Assembly: GCA_916613615.1 (NCBI GenBank)
Contig: OU744736.1
Location: 7,885,724-7,949,723 of the forward strand
Direction of reading: 5' to 3'
Length of the DNA: 64,000 bases
Origin: Steromphala cineraria
Lineage: Eukaryota > Mollusca > Gastropoda > Trochida > Trochidae
Shown here: positions 19,952 through 31,900 of the stretch, one piece after another
Position numbering within the stretch: position 1 is the first letter of the stretch
Layout: every line of letters starts with the position of its first letter
Notes under the pieces: generated by a model
The model's database searches: none
The model's input: the letters and a program-made list of their open reading frames with translations, nothing else
Told to the model about the DNA's origin: nothing
Program-made: the position numbers and the translations under genes

Positions 19952-22900
19952 CTGCAAGAATACGGTGACATACGATATTGCTCAAACGAAATTATAATAA
20001 TGATTTAATTCATTTCTGAAGATAGCAACTTTCATCACGATATAGTTACTGTTTAATGCTCATGTTGATAGCTTCATGAGACACACATATACGCAAATAC
20101 ATACGGAAAGACAGACATAGATAGAGAGACAGACAATCCTTACAAGCAGTACAAGGTGGGGTAATTAATTTTCTTCATAACATCCGGACAGTAGTTACTT
20201 AAAATTTGACCTAAAATCATTTGTTTGAAACACGTTTCTCATATTTAATGTGTAACTCGTTTTGGAGAATTATCCTCACAGAATGAATGTAAGTCTATTT
20301 GTCAAAGCTATAAGATATGCATGCGCATACCCTGTTGTAGGGCACTGTTTGTCTTCTGACTGTTCATCAAATGGGGAAACTTTTGAACTCATGTTACTGC
20401 ATACGATTGGTCATAATTTATCTAATTCATTAATTTATTTTCTCCGACCGTTTACTCCTTAGTACCAAGAACTCATTCTCCTTGGCTGATCCATGTCGAT
20501 ATACAATTTGAGAAGAAGAGAAAAATCACATTTGGCCGACATATATTTTCAAAACGCAATAAATTGAGAAAAAATATTAGTTTTCATACCTTTCCTATAT
20601 TGCGCTTTCTTGCCGTCCCAGTCGGTGTTGAGACTGTCCTTCACTTGTTTCATGTTCCTAAACGAGCACCTGTCAACTATTTGTTGCAGTTTCTCAACTG
20701 CCATTGGACGCTTCAGAAAGGTTGAGAGATCCCTGACGACTTGAAGTGGATTCTGGGTAATAGTTTGATTTCATTCATTAGCATAATCAACTCTGTTTTT
20801 GACATTTGCAAAAGATAAAGAATGGTAAGGCATTGTTATGATTATTTTTAATAAAACAGACTATTACAAATAAAAAACGCGCATGCTAATACCTTCATGA
20901 AATTTTCAAAACATTACAACAACAATTATATGAATATTATTATAATACGAATATTTATATAGCGCGCACTCGTGGTTGCTCAAGGCGCTTAACGATTACC
21001 TGTTTTAGCTCCTCGTAAAAGACAACGTGTGTTAATTGCTTATCCATGGAAGCTAGAAGAATCTCGAAAGATTTGACGTGTTCCCACCAGGAGCTCCATA
21101 TGACTAAAAGGTAAGAAACAATCTCATACTCAAGGTTTTATGGACAGTACACTCGTTTTTTTAGATAGATCAAAGAGGCCACAGACCCATAGGACATAAC
21201 ATACATACATTTGCAATAATACATATGTTTTTTGAAAATAATCATGTGAACATTCGTCCCGCAGAATAACATACTATGCATATCAACATTTCATGCTATG
21301 TACAATTGATAGTGATAACCATTTTACTTCTAATGCAATTCATTTATGAAGCGAAGCATAAAGCTTAAATGCAAAATATATATGTTTACCAATATTTACA
21401 ATAGTTGATTGACAATTGGAATTCATTATGTTTCGAAAAGTTTCCCTTGTCGGATTTACAGTATAATTACTTTTGATATATTTTTACGTAAATCGTTAAA
21501 AGCGGTACATATTAACAGGAAACAATGAGTAATGAGTATCGTATCGCTATATATAGCAAGCCAATCAAATGATTCCCTTTCAGCGATAGCGGCAAACTGG
21601 TTTCTTGGCTTCGCTCCGCGTGCTCACCTCGTGATTCAAATTAACCAATGGGAGTGCTATGAGATAATAAATCTGATTCTCATTGCAGTCTCCCGCTAAA
21701 CTCCAAATCGCGCGCTCTTAGATTTCCACGTGAGACATCACTAGCCAACAGTGTATGGAGTTCGAAATAGTTTGACTGAAAACAGACAGGCTATAAATAG
21801 CGCTGAGCAACCACCCGTCAGCGATACGACAGAAGACCATAGGATATCAGGGGATAGGTTGTAGCATTAGCGGAGACATATCCGCTGATGTTTAAGAAAT
21901 AAAGTAGCCCTAACCATCATGTGTTTTGCAATAAAGTATAGTTTTGCCCTGAACTATTATAGTTAAAGCATGAGACCGAAGGCCGAATGGTTTGACGTTA
22001 TAATAGTTCAGGGCAAAACTATACTTTATTGCAAAACACATGATGGTTAGGGCTACTCTGTTACTTTTCTAGTATGTCTGTTTTTTACTCCTTTTAAGTT
22101 ATTTCTACTCCAAAAAGACATATTTTGTAATTCACGTTAGGCCGCGAATTAAAAAATCCTCGATCAGGGCCATATCTTGTGACGTCATACCCGATTGTTA
22201 TTGACGTCATGGGCCATTATTTCGTGACGTCACTCAAAAACTATACTTTATTGCGGAATAAAGGGTGGGCGGCGCCTTTGATCTTTTCGGGAACAATACT
22301 AGAAAGCAGGAGGGAAGTCTTCCAGTGTTCCAGTTCTACAGTTAAAGTCTCCACCAGTACACTCGTCATTACAATGCAAAGGCTCTAGGATCAGTCAGCA
22401 AACGATTGTATAATTGGCTCACTTTTAAAAGCCGTGTGATGTATATAATTTGGTACTTTTTGTGGTACTTTGTACCAATTTCTCTCATTCAATATTATTT
22501 TTTATGCAAAATACATTAACCAGGAGGAAAACAGCGCATTATTTAACCTGACAATAATGTAAATAATGGGTCACTATAAAACTGCATGCACCCTTCTTAG
22601 TGTTTACATAATTTTTTCCTTTAGGGATAAATATTTTGCGTATTGGCATCGTTATTTTGATTCATGAAGCATGGTTTGCAATGGGTCACGTTTCATCATC
22701 TGTAGAGGTCCCTTATATACTTCATTATATTGCCAAATGTACTTTCCAGAGGAAAAAAAAGGCACATGATATTAATATGTGTCATTGTCCATTTAATTAT
22801 ATCTGTCGATGTTTTAATTTATCGATCGATATGATTTAAGAGTTATAGTTAAACATATTTCTTATCATTTCCTTACATGTATCCCCAATAAAGAGATCGA

Positions 22901-25900
22901 ACCAGTCGTCCCAGCTGCCGCTCCAAGGGTCCCCAGGGTAGGCGCTGTAGAAGTGAAACCATGAAACAGCCACGTCACGTGGGTCCCTCGTGACGTAAAC
23001 CGTTCGTATACTTCCGTTGTGGTCACGTGGCATGTTGACTGGCAACACGTGCGAGGCGAGTATGCGAGGTGAAGGGAGAGCCTCGAGTGATGATTCCGGA
23101 TTCAGCTCCAGGACACACTTCTCCATAGTGAAAGGGAGATAATCCGCAGATCCCGCGTGGATCATGTTCATGATCTCAAACACCCAGTGATGTCCTGGAA
23201 CAATGATACATACGAAGTAGGATCCCATTCAGGTTACAGGCACTTCTACACAAACCTTCCCTTGAAAAAGAAACTGCAAAACTGGAAAGTAGAGGTTAAA
23301 GTGTATAAATTAAAACCTGCGAAACATTTTCTTCACAATTCAAACGCAAACAAATGGCAAAATAAATTCATTGGAAAAATGCCATTAAAAAGAAAATTCC
23401 AATGGATTTTTCCAAATTTTGCGAAAATGTTTTGAGTTGACTTTTTCCAGAGATTTGATGATTGTTGTGTTAAAAATAAACTTTGTATGATAAGTGTTAC
23501 GGGTTACTAATGTAGTCGCTGCAAACTTCAGAATCAACCGGAATTACAAAGATAACGCGGAAGGCATTAGTTGCAATATTACTTGTTTCGAAAGGATTAC
23601 CAATTAAATCGTTTTAAGCAGTAAAAGTTCACATTTCTCTCTTTTTAGTATCATTAATTTATATAATCACGTCTTAGGCTACCAACTCTACAGTCGTGCA
23701 TTCAAGGCGTATTTTGTATGATGACAAGATTAACAACAAAGGCAATAACAACGTGTTCTTCTTCTGGACGAGTTCCTGACATGATTCGAACCAACACCCT
23801 CTTCTATACCTAATATAAGAAGGTTTTAATCATTGGCATTAACATATGACGATGAATAGTTTAAATGTTTAACCGATAAATTAATTAATGATCGAACTGC
23901 GTGATAAACACGTGTAGGAGTCCAACTGCACTGTCCCACAGATACAAATAAGTCGATGTACGTTTTACGTTATGGCTTTTTAAAGTAATCAGATTTTTAT
24001 CATTTTTGATGTTTTGAAGCACGAGTGGACATGTGTTGTACTAGTAATGATTAATTAAGGTGCTAAGGAAAAGCGCTCCTAAACAAACCTTTCTTCGTCG
24101 GTTGTGAAATATTCAAGGTCATACGAATGGAATTCGCTTATTGCTATGGTGGTCAAATAAGAAATATAATGATAAAAAATGAACCATTGCATCGATTCGT
24201 TTCGATTTTTAGTACCAGTTTATTATATTGTAACGGGAGACGGTCAAGGACTAGTAAAGATGATGTAAATTAAGTAACGTTAATGCTGCCACCAGTCACA
24301 ACAATGTGACAAAGAATAAATACCAGGTTCGAAAGACGAAGTTCAGTGAAAGTATATCACCAGGCTCAGTACCACTTGAGTCAAACCATGCAAACAAAAA
24401 ACAACATGTAGATATATGACACAACAAAGATAATTTAATTATATAGTTTATTCAGGCAAATAACAAGGTTGAACGATCTGGTGCTGGAACTTGTGTGTAC
24501 TTGATCTTGATTACATCTTGCTTGACTTGCGATGCTTGCTCTGGATCCATATTTACAATGAAAGTTGAATAAAGTTCTACACTCAGATAACAATACCAAT
24601 ATAAGAAGAATTAACAAACACCTAACGCTAATAGTGATTAAATAGAAGTCTTAAATTAAACCCACCTAGTCGACTATTAATTTACCCAAATATCGAACTC
24701 AAAACCCGGGAGAATGAAAACATCTAAACTTGGACCCGGAAGTAGTGACCCCTGACCCGGAAGTGATTCCGAGGTCGACCTTTCAGCTGATTTCTACAAG
24801 GGGGTGTGGTCCCATCACAACACGTGGACACAACATGAATAAATGTTTTAATACTGAATGGAAATAATAAAGCTTGGGTATATATGGGGATTCTTCTTAT
24901 CACAAAGGAACCGAAGAAACATATGACCTAAGTCCGTCCTTGGAGGATATAATCTTAACTATAATACATCGGAATGGATAAGACCATGTGCTCTAAGTCA
25001 AGGTCACTACACACTCACGACTCACCAGTGGATGTGGGAATAAGGGTTAACACTTTAGAAACCTATCGGGGATTTCGTCTATTGTTTTGGAGGTCTCTTG
25101 TATTCCCGTAATAACCTCTAAGGAGGGTTTACATTGGGAAGTCAGGGCATTATATTCACATGTAACACCTACTCGGGGGGTTGGAAGGTTTTTATATTCA
25201 TATGTAACACCTACTCGGGGGTTGGAAGGTTTTTATATTTCAAAGTCAAAGGGTTTTATATTCCTATGTGTAACCTAACCCCTAAGTCCACATTATCTTG
25301 AAAAAACTTACAATGCTTCCGATGTGCGGGATTAGAACCCTCAACCCTCTGAACCGTAAGCTAGCACTATAACCACTACTCTAACGGGCCAGTTAGAAGT
25401 GAAGGTTATGTTAAACAATCTATTGATTGAAGATCAGATTTCGGTACAAAAAATCGGCCCTAAAGCATTAGGAAATCCAATTGCACTTTAATTCCAATTT
25501 TAAATGCATACATACATTCAAAATGGATATTAACAGTGTTACACCTTTTCATTTGTGATAAATTTAAAGGATCCAAATACGGTGTCAACCACGTGACTTG
25601 TCGATTGTTATTTGTAAAACCTTACACCTCGAAGAATGCTTTGCACGTGCATTATGTGCTATGTCAATATCAAAAAGTCGTCTGAACACAATGCTTTTTT
25701 TTTTAAGGAAATTCATTTTAATCTTTTATATTCAGAATTGAAGCGACAGTATAAAGTAATGTAATCCAATAATAAATGTTAAAATTAACCGACGAACATG
25801 AATCCTTGATATTTGTTGTTTTTTTCTCAATTTTTATGATCAGTCTGAAAATATGATTACAAATACTACAATATGGACAAATTATTACGGGTTGTTAATA

Positions 25901-28900
25901 ACGGCATCTAAGTTAGTTAAAACACTCGAACTCGGTTATGCTTGGGTTTTCAAAACCTTCGCAAAGAAAGCCTCGCGGGAAGTAAGACCTCAAGCTTCGC
26001 TTTCGGTCTTACTTTCCGCTCAGCTTTCTTTCCTCAGGTTTTGAAATCCCAAGCATAACCTCGTTCTCGTGTTTTAACCCTAACATAAACACTTGAACTT
26101 AGACTTGATCTGGATCTTGAATCACCTACGTTAAATCTATATGATCCGTCGGATCTGGATCCAAAGGAATCAGATCCGCAGGACTCGGAATTGCAGGAAT
26201 CGGAATTGAAGGAGTCGGAATTGCAGGAATCAGAGACAATGGAATGGAATAACAATAACAAGATTCACTTTATCACCCAACGGAATAAACAGTTAATAAA
26301 TAAAACTTCCTACCGCTGTCTTATACCTTCTACTGAACAATCATGCTTTCGGCAGTGACGGAATCAAGTCCGTCGGAATCACATGGAATCAACACACAAG
26401 TCAAAAAGATTAAAGTGTATGCAGAAACGATAATTAATTATCTGTGACCAGAATCTGTTCTTTATGCTGTGACTTGTACTTGTAACTTGGTCATATATAC
26501 ACTAATCCTAATATTGAGACACTGGCATAATTTAGCAATGACGGATCATTCCGTCGGAATCGGATTTGCCGGATTCAAGCAAGACAAATAGATAAGTTAC
26601 TCTAAATGCAATAAAATCCCTACAGGAAAAGACAAAACAAACCTTAAAGCAAATGCTGATAGTAATTAAGGATAATGGAATAAATCGGAATTAACTCTAA
26701 GTAAATGGCGTGATCAAAGATCCCTACCTTACAAATGCTTTCCTTAAGATCCTATGTGGTCTACAGATTTTGTACTCCCGCCCCGAAGATACATGTGCGG
26801 CGCTTTTTATAGTTTCACTGTGTCACGTGACACGCAAGTTTGACGTCATTTGGTTGACCTAAAATGGCGGACAGCAAAACGTCGGCAGATGGATAAATTT
26901 GATCATAGATTGACATGATGAATTAACAAAGTAACTGAAGTAGGAAAACTACATAATTCGATGTTAATAATTCTAAAGTATCAAAATATGAGCAACTTTG
27001 CGAATGACAATTGAGAAAACCTTTATTTAAGAGGCAAAATGATCTTTCATTAATTTATCGCCGATAAGGTCAAGGTTACTTAAGTTTAACCCGGAAGTCA
27101 CATTGATTGCACTTAAAATTATGAACTGGCCAACTGAATTCCGTTACAATATTTTAACATCATTCTCAGACATTATATGATATGTTTTCCTGATTTATTT
27201 TGTTTATAAATACAATGTATATAGAAAGAAGAACACTGTAATTTTCGGACAAGAGAGATTCCCTGTTAGTAGATCAATATCAAAGGTTATGCATTTCTGT
27301 TTCCAAATTTGGAAGCATCCAAACATGCAAAAATACAAAAAAACTGGTACTTATCCCAGTCCCTACCTCATCCACTCATCAACCATGAATGTCATCTAAC
27401 ACAACAATCGAGCCTATTCAAAGTGAAACATATTACCAAGCCTGTTTATTTACATATTCCTAAGCAAAGCCAAAAACGCCCGTTTCTAAACTGTCAGTTT
27501 TATGCTTTGCTTCAGATCCTTGTATTTTCTGTGCTTTTTCTCTAGTCTACTATGAGAGAAAGCAATGGTCCAATCAGAAAGTGACTGGAGGTTGCTTACA
27601 ATCGCCTGAAGAGGCGCTGAAATCAGTACAGAGAATCAATGGGTTCAATTCCGAAACTACCGTGTTAGGCTTTGCGACGATGGTTAATTTATGACCTTTT
27701 TAAACAATTCCGAGCCAAAGGTTTTGGTTTATTTGTATTATCTCTCCACACATTATTTTCAAATCAATGTCGAGGTTATAGTTGTATAAAGTGTATTCAG
27801 AGTAACTGATCTTACATTAAAGCTGGCACATTAGAAATAGTTAAACCTGCAGCAACATATGTTATACATGACAAATTAAGTAAGTAAGTGAGTTATTGTT
27901 TTACGCCACTTGGGCAATATTTCAGCCATTAGCGGCGTCAGGACAAATAACAAAATGCAATATTTTTCCAAATACATAATGTAATAGGTACATTCAAAAT
28001 AAAACTGATACCTGTATACTGACCTATTGAAGAGTAAGGAGGAAATCCTGCACTTAACACGATTTGAAATCGTGAACTAAGTGAAAAACAGAAGCCAATA
28101 TCTTCAACCAGTTAAACTGAACAACGCTCGTGATGAGACGCATACTTACTCGAACGGCGTATACCACATAAGTAAACGTCATCATCTGATAAACGAAGGT
28201 TTGCAATGTATGACCAAATGTTCGCGTTCATTGTTCTTGATTAAGATTCGCACTTACCCGAACAGCGTATACCACATAAGTAAACGACTTCATCTAATAA
28301 ACGAAGGTTGACAATGTATGACCAAATGTTCGCGTTCATTGTTCTTGATTAAAACACCAACTTACCTGAACGGCATATACCACATAAGTACACGTCATCA
28401 TCTGATAAACGAAGGTTTGCAATGTTTGACAAAATGTCAACGTCCATTGTTCTTGGGTAAAGAAAACCATTCACATCCAAAAGAGACAGATAGTTTCCAC
28501 TTTTGTCATACAATTTCTTCTCCGCCATTTTCTCTGTCGAAGCTGACCCCAGATAAATCTCCCACCTTGAACTTTCAGTGACTACCAAGTTACCTAATAA
28601 TCACTCTGTCTCCGTGGTCTGCATTTTATCATTCAGAGGTCACCGATTTGAGGCGAGCAGGGTGAGGCAAACGCATGCCCATTAATAATTTATTTTACAC
28701 CTCAATTTCTCCCGGACTAATGCTATTGATAAAATGTGAAGTATATCTTTTAAGTTCTGATGATTCTTCAAAGTCAGTAAACCTCTCATTTCGCAGACAT
28801 AATACAATTGTAATGATGTTGACCCTAATGTAATTGATATTTTAAAAACATTTTAGCCAATCTTAAAGTCAGTAATGTTTTAATTATTTGATTTCATTTT

Positions 28901-31900
28901 CATTTCTAATAGAATATTCCATTACACTTATTTCTAACACCAGCCTTATGATTAAAACATGAAACGTGAAATTAAACTTCGAATATTAAAAAAGAATTTG
29001 ACATTAAGCATGCAACATTTCTTAAACGCATACGTTAACTTTAGAGTTTGTTTTTGAGTCATATATTCAACATACACCGACATTTATAAATATGCGATTA
29101 TAACATTACATTATTATTATTAATCAATAACATGATTACGCCTTGACACGAACATGTATCTGTGCTTCTGAATACTAAGGGTTGAAGTGCATTATTATTA
29201 CTTATCTTGTGAATACATTAAAACAGTTGGTACTTATATATGTAAATGGTTCACCCTTTTCATCGTACAACAATATTTTCAATTTTATGTGAATTTGGTT
29301 TATTGTACCTCCTTTAATGTAAAAATCATAGTGTTAAGCTGTTTACAAGAAAGAACTTGAACTTGATTATATTGTCTTATGATGATGCAGACGATGTCAC
29401 ACATGTACCTAGTTATTATGAAGATCTGTTTGATATACCAAGGGTTACCGCTGATGAGACACTGAATAGGTATGGACGCGACCTCATTAAGATGACTGTG
29501 ACTGTATCAGTAATAATATATATGTTGTAAACGGTAGAGCAGGCCGTCATACGTCAACTGGAGGGTTTACTTTTATATCACATACGGGGAAAAGTGTTAT
29601 TGATTATTTCATTGTGTCTCCAAACATTTTTAATATCATTGGAGATTTTACTATTGATGAACGAACGGAATCCGACCACTTACCCCTATCCTTAGAATAA
29701 AAGCAGAAGAATATGTTGCTGATTTAAGTGATCAGTGTGGGGGGGCCGGTGTTATATAAATATATATGGTGTGCATCAGCTATGGATGTTTATATAAAAT
29801 CACTTAGCGATAATGTCGAGTTGCATGAGATAAATATTTTAAAAGATTTGAGAGAAGATAATATCAACCACGCTGTGAGTACATTGAACGATGTGATCCT
29901 TAATTCAGCCCAGTTAATGAAAAGGCGAGTACAGCGTAGAGAAGTTACTCAACCTGTTTGGTTTGATAGGGCCTGTCAGCAGTCAAAGAAGCAAAAATAT
30001 GCTAATTTGAGGAAGTTTAGAAAAACGCATGACGATAATGATCTAAAAGTTTATGTTGACAGTAAGCGGGGGTTTAGGTATATTTGTCACCAAAAACAAA
30101 CCGAATTTGATGCTGCGTCCATGGATAGACTAATGAAAAATCTAAACCAGCCTAATCTATTTTGGAAAACGGTAAGAAGCATATTGAATTCTCGCAAAAA
30201 TCAAACATGTACAAATAGCATATCGATCGATGCGTGGAAGGAACATTTTGTAACTTGTTCACTGAAGGAGACGATGATAATTTTTCTCATGAGACATTTG
30301 ATGATGCTAATGATAAGGAGGCGGATGAAATATCTGATATGATTTTGAACAATACTATAACCGAGGCAGAAATCAAGAATGTCATTAAGGGTTTAAAAAG
30401 AAATAAATCAGCTGGTCTCGATAACTTAATTGCTGAATTCTTTATCCATGAGGTGGATGTTTTAATTCCAACTCTTCATAAGTTGTTCAATAAGATTTTT
30501 TACTCTGGTTCTATACCGGGCGAATGGTCTAAAGCTATTATTATCCCATTACATAAAAGTGGACCAACAAATGATCCAAATAATTATAGAGGCATATCAC
30601 TTCTTAGAATATTCAGTAAAATATTTACGTCAATTATATGCAACAGACTGAGAATATGGACAGACATATTTGATAAGGTAGCTGAATCGCAAGCTGGTTT
30701 TAGGCATGAATATTCAACTATTGATAATGTATTTATTCTAAATGCGTTGATAGAAAAACAAATAACAAAGAAAAGAGGTAAACTTTATGCTGCATTCATA
30801 GACTTTAAAAAGGCTTTGATACTGTAAGGCGCCCTAGACTATGGAATTTACTTAACCGTATATGATCAAAGGCAAGTTATTCCAAATCATACATAATCTC
30901 TATAGCGATGTAACTGCCTGTGTCAGAAACAACAACACTTATTCAGAGTTCTTCAACTGTCCCGCTGGTTTAAAACGGGGTTGCATTATGAGATGCTAAT
31001 ATTTGCACTATATATAAATGAACAAGGTAGGAGCATTAAAGGTTCGGATTGTTATGGATTACAACTTATGCCTGCTATTGTACATATATATTTACTTCTG
31101 TTTCCTGATGACATTGTGTTGTTTTCTAATGTATGCAGAGATTTGCAAAAGCAGTTGAATATCCTCTCTTCGTTTTCTGTATAATACAGACTTAAGGTTA
31201 ACATGGCGAAATCAAATATAATGGTGTTCAGAAAGGGGGGCATGCTAAGTATTATGAGTCATGGATCTTTGATGGTGAAGAATTGAATATTGTGAATAAA
31301 TACAAGTACTTAGGCATGTATTTAACCCCGCAGTTCTCATAGAAATATGCTATTAATAAAAGAGTTATGGAAGGTAAGGAGCTTTGAATGGTATACTAAG
31401 GACGTTAAATATGAACTGTTTTATAAATAGCCAGATGTTCTTCAAAATATTTTATGGCAAAATATTACCAATCTTAGCATATGGCTGTGAACTTTGGGGA
31501 TATAAAACTTATGATTAAGTTGAAAAAATCCAAAGAATAGCATGCAAAAGGTATCTTAAACTAGCTATTAAAACTCCTAATAATGCTGTCCTCGGTGAAT
31601 GTGGCCGTTTTCCATTATTTGTCAATACCACTGTAAGAGTTGTCAAATATTGACTCAAGATAATCAGAATGCATGACCACATAGATACGTCAAGAAATCA
31701 TACAAAATGTCACTTCTCTATGATACAAATGGTAAAGTAACATTTTATGTTCATCAAATGGGTTTATGTACGTCTGGACAAATCAGGGAGTACAAAACAC
31801 TAATCGTTTCTTAGGAGAATTAGAAGAAAGAATTTAAGATGTGATTATATCAGATTGGTTTAGTTCGATAGATCAAATATCTAAACTTCAAAATTATAAA

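Larger units (their letters stand above)
24229..27148 (-). mobile_element. Probable solo LTR, 2.9 kb, with internal TATA promoter
   Basis: On the minus strand it begins TGTAACGG and ends CCGTTACA, and is flanked by ATAT on both sides (24225-24228 and 27149-27152). A clear TATA box (ACTATAAAAAGCGCCGC, about 26802-26818) lies about 340 nt from its 5' end, as expected for U3. No gag or pol frame is present. It contains a hairpin (25925-26073), a tRNA-like SINE (25314-25395) and short repeats that lengthen it. An unrecognised foldback element is the alternative. Confidence 0.5.

Noticed and set aside
25314..25395. Functional tRNA gene
   Set aside because: Non-canonical B box (TTCTAATCC) and imperfect stems; lies inside a repeat.
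28081..28581. Forward-strand frames over exon 1b
   Set aside because: Shadows of the sulfotransferase exon and its duplicates on the minus strand.
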